Of a stretch of 64,000 bases of DNA, positions 21,269 to 33,600 are shown piece after piece. This DNA is from Chlorella sorokiniana. Taxonomy: Eukaryota; Chlorophyta; Trebouxiophyceae; Chlorellales; Chlorellaceae. Made by a program: the position numbers and the translations under genes. The stretch is taken from the NCBI GenBank assembly GCA_025917655.1, contig CP084620.1:2232001-2296000 (forward strand), given 5' to 3'. Position 1 is the first letter of the stretch. The number at the start of each line of letters is the position of its first letter. Below the pieces are notes generated by a model, which was given only the letters and a program-made list of their open reading frames with translations, was not told the DNA's origin and made no database searches.

Positions 21269-22635
21269 TGCGATGGTTCGGGCACGGCTTTGCACCAAAG
21301 ACCGTGGTCAAGTGGGCTTGGATGGCATCCGACCAGCTCGCCCCATGCGCGCGGCCACTCGCAGCGCCACGCACCGCATCGCTCTTGCGCACCGCCGCGG
21401 TGCTCCCTTGAGATGGTTCAGGCACGGCTTTGCACCAAAGACCGTGGTCAAGTGGGCTTGGATGGCATCCGACCAGCTCTGCCCCATGCGCGCGGCCACT
21501 CGCAGCGCCACGCACCGCATCGCTCTTGCGCACCGCCGCGGTGCTCCCTTGAGATGGTTCAGGCACGGCTTTGCACCAAAGACCGTGGTCAAGTGGGCTT
21601 GGATGGCATCCGACCAGCTCTGCCCCAAGCACACAACCACTCGCAGCGCCACGCACCGCAATCGCTCTTGCGCACCGCCGCGGTGCCCCCTTGAAATGGT
21701 TCAGGCACGGCTTTGCACCAAAGACCGTGGTCAAGTGGGCTTGGATGGCATCCGACCAGCTCTGCCCCAAGCACACAACCACTCGCAGCGCCACGCACCG
21801 CAATCGCTCTTGCGCACCGCCGTGGTGCCCCCTTGAAATGGTTCAGGCACGGCTTTGCACCAAAGACCGTGGTCAAGTGGGCTTGGATGGCATCCGACCA
21901 GCTCGCCCCATGCACGCGGCCACTCGCGGCGCCACGCACCGCCGAGGTGCTCCCTTGTGATGGTTCAGGCACGGCTTTGCACCAAAGACCGTGGTCAAGT
22001 GGGCTTGGATGGCATCCGACCAGCTCTGCCCCAAGCACACAACCACTCGCAGCGCCACGCACCGTAATCGCTCTTGCGCACCGCCGCGGTGCTCCCTTGA
22101 GATGGTTCAGGCACGGCTTTGCACCAAAGACCGTGGTCAAGTGGGCTTGGATGGCATCCGACCAGCTCTGCCCCAAGCACACAACCACTCGCAGCGCCAC
22201 GCACCGCAATCGCTCTTGCGCACCGCCGTGGTGCCCCCTTGAAATGGTTCAGGCACGGCTTTGCACCAAACCCCTTGATCAAGTGGGCTTGGATGGCATC
22301 CGACCAGCTCTGCGCCCCATGCGCGCGGCCACTCGCAGCGCCACGCACCGTAATCGCTCTTGCGCACCGCCGCGGTGCTCCCTTGAGATGGTTCAGGCAC
22401 GGCTTTGCACCAAAGACCGTGGTCAAGTGGGCTTGGATGGCATCCGACCAGCTCTGCCCCAAGCACACAACCACTCGCAGCGCCACGCACCGCAATCGCT
22501 CTTGCGCACCGCCGCAGTGCCCCCTTGAAGTGGTTCAGGCACGGCTTTGCACCAAACCCCTTGATCAAGTGGGCTTGGATGGCATCCGACCAGCTCTGCC
22601 CCATGCGCGCGGCCACTCGCGGCGCCACGCACCGT

Positions 22636-22637
<2 letters not shown>
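21269..22637 (+). repeat. 142-bp satellite array 2 (about 9.6 units)
   Basis: The first unit starts near CTTGCGATGGTTC and the last ends CACGCACCGTAAT against the T-run of a reversed L-a. The unit core is GCACGGCTTTGCACCAAAG / GTCAAGTGGGCTTGGATGGC. Long open frames here are by-products of GC-rich tandem sequence. Confidence 0.9.
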
Positions 22638-22671
<34 letters not shown>

Positions 22672-23200
22672 GGTGCTCTTACACTTGAGACGTGGGGGAT
22701 CGCAAGAAGCGTAGGTAGGCCGAAGCCACGAAGCATCATGACCGATGAGGCAGCCAAACAGCAGCGCGAACGCGCATGTGACAAAGCAAGATGGGGCATG
22801 CGGTCACGGGGTGGTACGCAGACTTTTTTTTTTCTTTTTGTTTCTTCTTGGCCTGGTTGCCTTTGCGTCTCTTCTGTGGTGGGTTGCTCCATCCTCGCCT
22901 CGGGTCCTTCGGTTCTTTGCCTTGCCCTGTTGTGCCGCTGCCTGCCCCTGTCTCGGCGGTTGCCGGTATCTCGCTTTCCCTCTGCCTTTACAGCGACATA
23001 ACAAAGAGAAAAAAAAAAAAACAGAAAACAGATGTCTGCGTACCACCCCCGTGGCCGCATGCCCCATCTTCTTTGTCACATGCACACTCGCATTGCCGAT
23101 TGGCTGCCTCATCGGTCATGATGCTTCGTGGCATCGGCCTACCTGCGCTTCTTGAGATCCCCCACGTCTCAGGTGTAAGAGCACCCCCTCAAAAAAAAAT
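22638..23200. mobile_element. L-a sequences at the start of unit 2 (reversed end, then + copy)
   Basis: A T-run and reversed L-a end (to about 22840) pass directly into the plus-strand L-a with its A-rich tail near 23192-23206. The layout is that of 18108-18660, but here the left flank is satellite instead of the TTTCTTCTTGGCC target site. Confidence 0.65.
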
Positions 23201-23206
23201 AAAAAA

Positions 23207-25137
23207 TGCAGCCTCGCCGACGAGGCCTACGTCGAGGGCGTCTGCGGGAGCACCATCCCAGCCCAAAGTGCAGTTTTACTTGCGCTAGTGTGCGGGGGGG
23301 GGCTCACGCGTGATACGTACTTCCATCGCCCGCAACCGTACGTGACCGAAAAAAAAAAAAAAAAAAAAAAAAACCGTACGTGACCGAGGTTGACAGCCGT
23401 GCGCGCATGGCCAGCCTGGCCAGGTTCCGCACGGGATGTCGGTGGTTGCGGGTGGAGACCGGGAGGCGTGAGGGGTTGGACAGCCCGGTCGGACGTGCCC
23501 CCACCGCTCGTTGGGTGCCGTCTTGCTTCCATTCCCGCAGCGGCGGCGGCAGTTGGGCGACCGGCGGCGGCGGCGGCGATGGTGGCAAGTGCGTATGTAG
23601 TGGCACGGCGGGTGGTGGGCGTTCGCCACCGTGTGTGGCAACGTGCCGGCGAGGGTCCGCCGCCCCCCGCCCGGCTTGCCTTGCGGCACCCGCGCCGCCG
23701 GTCCTAGAGGGCTGGCAGCACACACTGCGGAGCGCGTACATGCCCTTTTTGTCGGCAGTCGTGTGCCCGCCAGCCCTCGGCTTGCCCCGTCCTTGCTCTT
23801 TGCATCCATTGGTTGACGGTTCCCCGGCGCCCGGCTCTGCGTTGACTTGTCCCCTGTTCCCATGGCTCCCTCCAAAGACGCTTCCACCCTCGATTTCCTC
23901 GCCCCTTTCTAAATGGCTTGCACCTTCCCTTTCCATGGCTCCCCTCTGTTAAGATGTGGCTGAGCCACATGTCCAGCCCGCACACCCCAAAGACATCTCC
24001 CCAGCTGCCACGTGGCGGGCGCTGCCGACGTGGACACATTTTCGTCATGCATGAGCCCAACTTAGCTAATACGCCCAGACACCCTTCGATTATGCTTCCC
24101 CACTTTATTCTAAGTTGATCGACACAAACGCCATGCATTTCGTGCACCCGAGCCCCGACGTTATTCCTCTGGCCACCCCGGATACCACCACTTCGGACAC
24201 CACCCCGCAAATGCCGGAATAATGCCAAAAGCAGCATTGTTCTGCTCAAAGATACTTAGCGCCACTCTGCGCCCTTTTCCATACTCTTGCGCACTTTGTA
24301 ACTGCCTCCATCCAACACCCTCCTTTTCTTTTCCCGCCCCCTCCTTGACGCCCCCTTCTCCCCCGTCCCCGTACGCCCCCTTTTTTTTTCTTGGCCTGGT
24401 TGCTCGTGCACGGTGGGTTGCTCCATCCTCGCCTCGGGTCTTTCAAGTACTTTGCCTTGCCCTGTTGTGCCGCCGCCCTGGGCCGGCGGTTGCCGGGATC
24501 TCGCGTTTCATCCGCCTTTGCGGCGACATACCAAACACACACACACACACAAATAAATGAAAAAAATCTGCATACCAACCCCCGTGATCGCATGCCCCAT
24601 CTTCTTTGTCACATGCGCGTTCAGCGCTATTTGTTTGGCCGCCTCATCGGTCATGATGCTTCGTGGCTTCGGCCTACCTACGCTTCTTGAGATCCCCCAC
24701 GTCTCAAGTGTAAGAGCACCCCCTAAAAAAAAAACAACAAAAGTGCCGTGGAGGACGAGCATCACATGGTGTTTGACTGCCCAAAGTATGCCCGCTGCGT
24801 GCCGATTACGCGCGAGTCCCTTTTTGGGGTCGGTTAGGGTCCGCCTAGCCGTCCGTTGGCGGGGCAGGGGACCTTGGCACAGTTCCTTGAGCAGGATTCG
24901 GTGGCGGTGGCCAGCTTTGTGCACCACTGCTACCGTCTCGTCGTCGGCTGGAGGCGACACCCACAAGCACTGGGAAAAGAAAGAAAAATCTGCGTACCAC
25001 CCCCGTGTCGCATGCCCCATCTTGCTGTCACATGCGCGTTCGCGCTGCTGTTTGGCTGCCTCATCGGTCATGATGCTTCGTGGCTTCGGCCTACCTACGC
25101 TTCTTGAGATCCCCCACGTCTCAAGTGTAAGAGCACC

Positions 25138-25168
<31 letters not shown>

Positions 25169-25633
25169 GACACCCACAAGCAGCGAGTCTGAGCCCCAGC
25201 CCCGGCCGCGAGGCGACCCCGGCTTGAGTGGGCCGACGTCGCGCTCGCGGCCCCCGCCAGCCCGTGCCCGGCTTGCGTTGGATTCTTCCTTGCCTTTTCT
25301 GACTCTTTCACAGTTTTTCCTTGCGTTGCATCCTTGTCATCTTGCTTTGCGTGCATGGTTGCTTGCCATCCCGTGTGCTTGCCGCATCTTGCATCTTCAC
25401 CTCGGCGCGATGGGGTGCGCGGGCCCGGGCTTTGACTCCCCGTGCGCCGCCGGGCCTGATGAGTGCCCGGTTTCGAGGGCCGGCCCGTTCGTCGTCTCGT
25501 CGCCTCCGGCCGCAATGAAGGGGATGGGCCCGTTTGCGTCTGAGTTGCATGGGCCCTATGCCCCGTCTGCGAGGGACAAAGTGATTGTCCCGAAGGCGTA
25601 CGTTAACCAGTGTAATATAACATAACATAACAT
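23207..25633 (+). mobile_element. L-b LINE fragment in unit 2, with the same nested insertions
   Basis: Same parts and order as 18663-21073: poly(A)-only scar, L-a with solo LTR, short L-a insertion near 24972-25168, tail TAACATAACATAAC. Small differences from unit 1 cluster at CAG/CTG sites. Confidence 0.65.
23947..24317 (+). mobile_element. solo LTR of the Copia-B family (unit 2)
   Basis: Fossil; the duplicate of 19398-19770 with the same flanking CCCTC on both sides. Confidence 0.75.
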
Positions 25634-25825
25634 GCACAGAAGTGTGTAGAAGCTTCCGGAAGTCTCTAGAAGTTTCTGGAAGCATCTAGAGGAATGCATG
25701 GGGAAGCTTCTAGATGGATCTAGATGGGTCGCCGAACGCAGGATAGGCAAGTAGCGGGCTGTAAAAGCTCATCCGGATGTAGGACGGCAGATCGAACCGT
25801 GCGCGGGATGCGCCGATTCAAACAA
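25634..25825. promoter_or_regulatory. HSE-rich module before satellite array 3
   Basis: Near-identical to 21074-21268: phased GAA/TTC units and the Copia-A LTR-like ends. Confidence 0.6.
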
Positions 25826-27194
25826 CTTGCGATGGTTCGGGCACGGCTTTGCACCAAAGACCGTGGTCAAGTGGGCTTGGATGGCATCCGACCAGCTCTC
25901 GCCCCATGCGCGCGGCCACTCGCGGCGCCACGCACCGCAATCGCTCTTGCACCGCCGCGGTGCTCCCTTGAGATGGTTCGGGCACGGCTTTGCACCAAAG
26001 ACCGTGGTCAAGTGGGCTTGGATGGCATCCGACCAGCTCTGCCCCATGCGCGCGGCCACTCGCAGCGCCACGCACCGCAATCGCTCTTGCGCACCGCCGC
26101 GGTGCTCCCTTGAGATGGTTCAGGCACGGCTTTGCACCAAAGACCGTGGTCAAGTGGGCTTGGATGGCATCCGACCAGCTCTGCCCCAAGCACACAACCA
26201 CTCGCGGCGCCACGCACCGCAATCGCTCTTGCGCACCGCCGCGGTGCCCCCTTGAAATGGTTCGGGCACGGCTTTGCACCAAAGACCGTGGTCAAGTGGG
26301 CTTGGATGGCATCCGACCAGCTCTGCCCCAAGCACACAACCACTCGCAGCGCCACGCACCGCAATCGCTCTTGCGCACCGCCGTGGTGCCCCCTTGAAAT
26401 GGTTCAGGCACGGCTTTGCACCAAAGACCGTGGTCAAGTGGGCTTGGATGGCATCCGACCAGCTCGCCCCATGCACGCGGCCACTCGCAGCGCCACGCAC
26501 CGCCGAGGTGCTCCCTTGTGATGGTTCAGGCACGGCTTTGCACCAAAGACCGTGGTCAAGTGGGCTTGGATGGCATCCGACCAGCTCTGCCCCAAGCACA
26601 CAACCACTCGCGGCGCCACGCACCGTAATCGCTCTTGCGCACCGCCGCGGTGCTCCCTTGAGATGGTTCGGGCACGGCTTTGCACCAAAGACCGTGGTCA
26701 AGTGGGCTTGGATGGCATCCGACCAGCTCTGCCCCAAGCACACAACCACTCGCAGCGCCACGCACCGCAATCGCTCTTGCGCACCGCCGTGGTGCCCCTT
26801 GAAATGGTTCAGGCACGGCTTTGCACCAAACCCCTTGATCAAGTGGGCTTGGATGGCATCCGACCAGCTCGCCCCATGCGCGCGGCCACTCGCAGCGCCA
26901 CGCACCGTAATCGCTCTTGCGCACCGCCGCGGTGCTCCCTTGAGATGGTTCAGGCACGGCTTTGCACCAAAGACCGTGGTCAAGTGGGCTTGGATGGCAT
27001 CCGACCAGCTCGCCCCAAGCACACAACCACTCGCAGCGCCACGCACCGCAATCGCTCTTGCGCACCGCCGCAGTGCCCCCTTGAAGTGGTTCAGGCACGG
27101 CTTTGCACCAAACCCCTTGATCAAGTGGGCTTGGATGGCATCCGACCAGCTCGCCCCATGCGCGCGGCCACTCGCGGCGCCACGCACCGTAATC
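25826..27194 (+). repeat. 142-bp satellite array 3 (about 9.6 units)
   Basis: Same variant order as array 2; ends CACCGTAATC against a T-run. Confidence 0.9.
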
Positions 27195-27195
27195 T

Positions 27196-27226
<31 letters not shown>

Positions 27227-27751
27227 GGTGCTCTTACACTTGAGACGTGGGGGATCGCAAGAAGCGTAGGTAGGCCGAAGCCACGAAGCATCATGACCGA
27301 TGAGGCAGCCAAACAGCAGCGCGAACGCGCATGTGACTGACAAGATGGGGCATGCGAGTCACGGGGTGGTACGCAGACTTGTTTTTTTCTTTTTGTTTCT
27401 TCTTGGCCTGGTTGCCTTTGCGTCTCTTCTCGTGGTGGGTTGCTCCATCCTCGCCTGTCCTTCGGTTCTTTGCCTTGCCCTGTTGTGCCGCCGCCTGCCC
27501 TGTCTCGGCGGTTGCCGGTATCTCGCTTTCCCTCTGCCTTTACAGCGACATAACAAAGAGAAAAAAAAAGAAAAAAAACAGATGTCTGCGTACCACCCCG
27601 TGGCCGCATGCCCCATCTTCTTGTCACATGCACACTCGCATTGCCGATTGGCTGCCTCATCGGTCATGATGCTTCGTGGCATCGGCCTACCTGCGCTTCT
27701 TGAGATCCCCCACGTCTCAGGTGTAAGAGCACCCCCTCAAAAAAAAAAAAA
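27195..27751. mobile_element. L-a sequences at the start of unit 3
   Basis: Reversed L-a end fused to plus-strand L-a, as in unit 2, with the A tail near 27739-27751. Confidence 0.65.
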
Positions 27752-27891
27752 ATGCAGCCTCGCCGACGAGGCCTACGTCGAGGGCGTCTGCCGGGAGCAC
27801 CATCCCAGCCCAAAGTGCAGTTTTTGCGCTAGTGTGCGGGGGGGGCTCACGCGTGATACGTACTTCCATCGCCCGCAACCGTACGTGACCG

Positions 27892-27924
<33 letters not shown>

Positions 27925-30173
27925 GTACGTGACCGAGGTTGACAGCCGTGCGCGCATGGCCAGCCCTGGCCAGGTTCCGCACGGGATGTCGGTGGTTGCG
28001 GGTGGAGACCGGGAGGCGTGAGGGGTTGGACAGGCCCGGTCGGACGTGCCCCCACTTGCTCGTTGGGTGCCGTCTTGCTTCCATTCCCGAGGGCGGCGGC
28101 AGTTGGGCGACCGGCGGCGGCGGCGGGCGATGGTGGCAAGTGCGTATGTAGTGGCACGGCGGGTGGTGGGCGTTCGCCACCGTGTGTGGCAACGTGCCGG
28201 CGAGGGTCCGCCGCCCCCCGCCCGGCTTGCCTTGCGGCACCCGCGCCGCCGGTCCTAGAGGGCTGGCAGGCACACCTGCGGAGCGCGTACATGCCCTTTT
28301 TGTCGGTAGTCGTGTGCCCGCCAGCCCTCGGCTTGCCCCGTCCTTGCTCTTTGCATCCATTGGTTGACGGTTCCCCGGCGCCCGGCTCTGCGTTGACTTG
28401 TCCCCTGTTCCCATGGCTCCCTCCAAAGACGCTTCCACCCTCGATTTCCTCGCCCCTTTCTAAATGGCTTGCACCTTCCCTTTCCATGGCTCCCCTCTGT
28501 TAAGATGTGGCTGAGCCACATGTCCAGCCCCGCACACCCGCAGCACATCTCCCCAGCTGCCACGTGGCAGGCGCTGCCGACGTGGACACATTTTCGTCAT
28601 GCATGAGCCCAACTTAGCTAATACGCCCAGACACCCTTCGATTATGCTTCCCCACTTTATTCTAAGTTGATCGACACAAACGCCATGCATTTACGTGCAC
28701 CTGAGCCCCGACGTTATTCCTCCGGCCACCCGGATACCACCACTTCGGACACCACCCCGCAAATGCCGGAATAATGCCAAAAGCAGCATTGTTCTCGCTC
28801 CAGCATACTTAGCGCCACTCTGCGCCCTTTTCCATACTCTTGCGCACTTTGTAACTGCCTCCATCCAACACCCTCCTTTTCTTTTCTGCCCCCTCCTTGA
28901 CGCCCCCTTCTCCCCGTCCCCGTACGCCCCCCCTTTTTTTGTCTTGGCCTGGTTGCCTGTGCCTGGTGGCTCCATCCTCGCCTCGGGTCTTTCGGTACTT
29001 TGCCTTGCCCTGTTGTGCCGCTGCCTGCCCCAGTCTGGCGGTTGCCGGGATCTCGCGTTTCATCTGCCTTTGCGGCGACATACCAAACACACACACACAC
29101 ACAAATAAATAAAAAAAAAAATCTGCATACCAACCCCGTGATCGCATGCCCCATCTTCTTTGTCACATGCGCGTTCGCGCTGCTGTTTGGCTGCCTCATC
29201 GGTCATGATGCTTCGTGGCTTCGGCCTACCTACGCTTCTTGAGATCCCCCACGTCTCAAGTGTAAGAGCACCCCCTAAAAAAAAAACAACAAAAGTGCCG
29301 TGGAGGACGAGCATCACATGGTGTTTGACTGCCCAAAGTATGCCCGCCTGCGTGCCGATTACAGCGAGTCCCTTTTTGGGGTCGGTTAGGGTCCGCCTAG
29401 CCGTCCGTTGGCGGGGCAGGGGACCTTGGCACAGTTCCTTGAGCAGGATTCGGTGGCGGTGGCCAGCTTTGTGCACCACTGCTACCGTCTGTCGTCGGCT
29501 GGAGGCGACACCCACGCAGCTGGGAAAAGAAAGAAAAATCTGCGTACCACCCCGTGATTGCATGCCCCATCTTGCTGTCACATGCGCGTTCGCGCCGCTG
29601 TTTGGCTGCCTCATCGGTCATGATGCTTCGTGGCTTCGGCCTACCTACGCTTCTTGAGATCCCCCACGTCTCAAGTGTAAGAGCACCCCCTCAAAAAAAA
29701 AAAAAAAAAAAAAAAACAAAAGACACCCAGCCGAGTCGAGCCCCAGCCCCCGGCGCGAGGCGACCCCGGCTTGAGTGGGCCGACGTCGCCTTCGCGGCCC
29801 CCGCCAGCCCGTGCCCGGCTTGCGTTGGATTCTTCCTTGCCTTTTCTGACTCTTTCACAGTTTTTCCTTGCGTTGCATCCTTGTCATCTTGCTTTGCGTG
29901 CATGGTTGCTTGCCATCCCGTGTGCTTGCTTTGCATCTTGCATCTTCACCTCGGCGCGATGGGGGTGCGCGGGCCCGGGCTTTGACTCCCGTGCGCCGCC
30001 GGCCTGATGAGTGCCCGGTTTCGAGGGCCGGCCCGTTCTGTCTGTCGCCTCCGGCCGCAATGTGGATGGGCCCGTTTGCGTCCGAGTTGCATGGGCCCTA
30101 TGCCCCGTCTGCGAGGGACAAGTGATTGTCCCGAAGGCGGACGTTAACAGTGTAATATAACATAACATAACAT
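27752..30173 (+). mobile_element. L-b LINE fragment in unit 3, with the same nested insertions
   Basis: Same structure as in units 1 and 2: poly(A)-only scar at about 27893-27922, L-a insertion at about 28074-29294, short L-a insertion at about 29516-29722, tail TAACATAACATAAC ending near 30173. Confidence 0.65.
28498..28870 (+). mobile_element. solo LTR of the Copia-B family (unit 3)
   Basis: Fossil; the third copy of the 19398-19770 solo LTR, flanked by CCCTC. Confidence 0.75.
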
Positions 30174-30366
30174 GCACAGAAGTGTGTAGAAGCTTCCGGA
30201 AGTCTCTAGAAGTTTCTGGAAGCATCTAGAGGAATGCATGGGGAAGCTTCTAGATGGATCTAGATGGGTCGCCGAACGCAGGATAGGCAAGTAGCGGGCT
30301 GTAAAAGCTCATCTGGATGTAGGACGGCAGATCGAACCGTGCGCGGGATGCGCCGATTCAAACAAC
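30174..30366. promoter_or_regulatory. HSE-rich module before satellite array 4
   Basis: Same as 21074-21268. Its inverted, truncated counterpart is 16763-16919. Confidence 0.6.
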
Positions 30367-31739
30367 TTGCGATGGTTCAGGCACGGCTTTGCACCAAAGA
30401 CCGTGGTCAAGTGGGCTTGGATGGCATCCGACCAGCTCGCCCCATGCGCGCGGCCACTCGCGGCGCCACGCACCGCAATCGCTCTTGCGCACCGCCGCGG
30501 TGCTCCCTTGAGATGGTTCGAGGCACGGCTTTGCACCAAAGACCGTGGTCAAGTGGGCTTGGATGGCATCCGACCAGCTCGCCCCATGCGCGCGGCCACT
30601 CGCAGCGCCACGCACCGCAATCGCTCTTGCGCACCGCCGCGGTGCTCCCTTGAGATGGTTCAGGCACGGCTTTGCACCAAAGACCGTGGTCAAGTGGGCT
30701 TGGATGGCATCCGACCAGCTCTGCCCCAAGCACACAACCACTCGCAGCGCCACGCACCGCAATCGCTCTTGCGCACCGCCGCGGTGCCCCCTTGAAATGG
30801 TTCAGGCACGGCTTTGCACCAAAGACCGTGGTCAAGTGGGCTTGGATGGCATCCGACCAGCTCTGCCCCAAGCACACAACCACTCGCAGCGCCACGCACC
30901 GCAATCGCTCTTGCGCACCGCCGTGGTGCCCCCTTGAAATGGTTCAGGCACGGCTTTGCACCAAAGACCGTGGTCAAGTGGGCTTGGATGGCATCCGACC
31001 AGCTCTGCCCCATGCACGCGGCCACTCGCAGCGCCACGCACCGCCGAGGTGCTCCCTTGTGATGGTTCAGGCACGGCTTTGCACCAAAGACCGTGGTCAA
31101 GTGGGCTTGGATGGCATCCGACCAGCTCTGCCCCAAGCACACAACCACTCGCAGCGCCACGCACCGTAATCGCTCTTGCGCACCGCCGCGGTGCTCCCTT
31201 GAGATGGTTCAGGCACGGCTTTGCACCAAAGACCGTGGTCAAGTGGGCTTGGATGGCATCCGACCAGCTCTGCCCCAAGCACACAACCACTCGCAGCGCC
31301 ACGCACCGCAATCGCTCTTGCGCACCGCCGTGGTGCCCCCTTGAAATGGTTCAGGCACGGCTTTGCACCAAACCCCTTGATCAAGTGGGCTTGGATGGCA
31401 TCCGACCAGCTCTGCCCCATGCGCGCGGCCACTCGCAGCGCCACGCACCGTAATCGCTCTTGCGCACCGCCGCGGTGCTCCCTTGAGATGGTTCAGGCAC
31501 GGCTTTGCACCAAAGACCGTGGTCAAGTGGGCTTGGATGGCATCCGACCAGCTCTGCCCCAAGCACACAACCACTCGCAGCGCCACGCACCGCAATCGCT
31601 CTTGCGCACCGCCGCAGTGCCCCCTTGAAGTGGTTCAGGCACGGCTTTGCACCAAACCCCTTGATCAAGTGGGCTTGGATGGCATCCGACCAGCTCTGCC
31701 CCATGCGCGCGGCCACTCGCAGCGCCACGCACCGTAATC
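30367..31739 (+). repeat. 142-bp satellite array 4 (about 9.6 units)
   Basis: Same variant order as arrays 2 and 3; together with its flanks it mirrors array 1. Confidence 0.9.
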
Positions 31740-32752
31740 TTTTTTTTTTTTTTTTTTTTTTTTTGAGGGGGTGCTCTTACACTTGAGACGTGGGGGATCG
31801 CAAGAAGCGTAGGTAGGCCGAAGCCACGAAGCATCATGACCGATGAGGCAGCCAAACAGCAGCGCGAACGCGCATGTGACAGCAAGATGGGGCATGCAGT
31901 CACGGGGTGGTACGCAGACTTGTTTTTTTCTTTTTGTTTTGTGTGTGTATGTGTGTTCGGTATGTCGCTGTGAAAGAAGATGAAACGCGAGATCCCGGCA
32001 ACCGCCAGACTGGGGCAGGCAGCGGCACAACAGGGCGGCGCCCGAGGCGAGGATGGAGCAACCCACCACGGAAGAGACGCAAAGGCAACCAGGCCAAGAA
32101 AAAAAGGGGGGCGTACTAGGACAGGGAGAAGGGGGCGTCCAGGAGGGGCAGGCTAAGAAAAGGAGGGGAGCCATGGAAAGGGAAGGTGCAAGCCATTTAG
32201 AAAGGGGCGAGGAAATCGAGGGTGGAAGCGTGCCGGAGGGAGCCATGGGAACAGGGACAAGTCAACGCAGAGCCGAGCGCTGGGGAACCGTCAGCCAATG
32301 GATGCAAAGAGCAAGGACGGGGCAAGCCGAGGGCTGGCGGGCACACGACTACCGACAGCAAGGGCATGTACGCGCTCCGCAGGTGTGCCCGCCGGCCCGC
32401 TAGGACCGGCGGCGCGGGTGCCGCAAGGCAAGCCGGGCGGGGGGCGGCGGACCCCGCCGGCACGTTGCCACACACGGTGGCGAACGCCCATCACCCGCCG
32501 CGCCACTACACACGCACTTGCCGCCATCGCCGCTGCCGCTGCCGGCCGCCCAACTGCCGCCGCCTGCAAGAATGGAAGGAGCCCCAGCAGCGCGCATGTA
32601 AAGATGAACAGAAGTCAGGGTGTATCGCATGGCCCAAAAGGGAGTGGAAGCAGCACGGTCGAGTATAAAAATAACAAGAAGGCCGCTGAGGCCGTGGGAA
32701 AGCGCCCGCAAAGAAGAGGAGGGCCCCAGCCAGAAAAGGGCAGGGCGGAGAG
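31740..32752 (-). mobile_element. L-a retroposon, long minus-strand copy (right inverted arm)
   Basis: Reverse complement of 14560-15673: T-run, GGGGTGCTCTTACACTTGAG, internal TG-rich tract (31940-31960), long purine-rich region, then the VASA(C/Y)VVARRV stretch near 32500. The match is close over most of its length but diverges noticeably toward 32600-32752. Confidence 0.6.
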
Positions 32753-33563
32753 TTAACCGACGCCCGCGCGTGGAGCAGCCCGTGCCATTGCTGCCCCGCC
32801 GCCTGAAGGGGCTGCCCCGCCTTCACGCTCCATACTCAGCAGCGGCCCCGCGAGAGGGAGAGGCGCAGGTGAGGCTCCACCAGGGTGAGCGGAGGCAGGG
32901 GAGAGCTGCAGGCGTGGAGGGGGCAAGGGACCAAGGCGGGACGCAGGGGCAATTGCAGGCACCCGAGACGCAGAAGGGCCCTCCACTGGTGCGGCCACCG
33001 GGTGGGACAGGCTGAAGCGCAACCGCATAGCACCCGCCTCCACAACACAAAGCGCGCCCCTGTGGGTCCATCGCGCTTTGAACTGGCCCATACGGAGGGA
33101 GGTGTCGCGGCCACGGAACCACTCAGCATAGGTGCCATCCAGCCGGCGCATGTTGTGCGTGGCCCGCGCCCAGTCCCGCTTGATGGCAGCCAGCACCGCT
33201 GCTACCGTGGCACCGCACACGCTGGCCGGCGAGATGGGCTGGCCCGCAAGAGTTCGCCGGCCGCGCATCTGCCACACAGCGTAGAGGTAAGCGGTGCGCA
33301 GGTGTGCCCATACGTGGCGAAGACGGGCGGGTGGGGCCCAAGTGGCATGCTCATCTGCAAGAAAGACACGGGGACAGAGGGGAGGAGGGCGCACACCCGA
33401 GACAGCCGCAAAGACACGACAGACCCACTCGGCAGCATGCCCCATCTTGCTGTCACATGCGCGTTCGCGCTGCTGTTTGGCTGCCTCATCGGTCATGATG
33501 CTTCGTGGCTTCGGCCTACCTACGCTTCTTGAGATCCCCCACGTCTCAAGTGTAAGAGCACCC

Positions 33564-33600
<37 letters not shown>

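Larger units (their letters stand above)
18108..31739. repeat. three tandem ~4.55-kb composite units
   Basis: Units run 18108-22637, 22638-27194 and 27195-31739 (4530-4557 bp). Each has, in order: reversed L-a end, L-a (+), L-b with a poly(A)-only insertion, L-a (+) carrying a solo LTR, a short L-a insertion, the L-b tail, an HSE module and a 142-bp array of about 9.6 units. All nested insertions and the variant order of satellite units are shared, so the whole composite was duplicated after it was built. Both unit boundaries fall in reversed L-a 3' ends. Confidence 0.8.

Noticed and set aside
15674-31739. CRISPR-like regular repeat arrays
   Set aside because: Head-to-tail 142-bp units without unique spacers, in a eukaryotic intron-rich context; this is satellite DNA.
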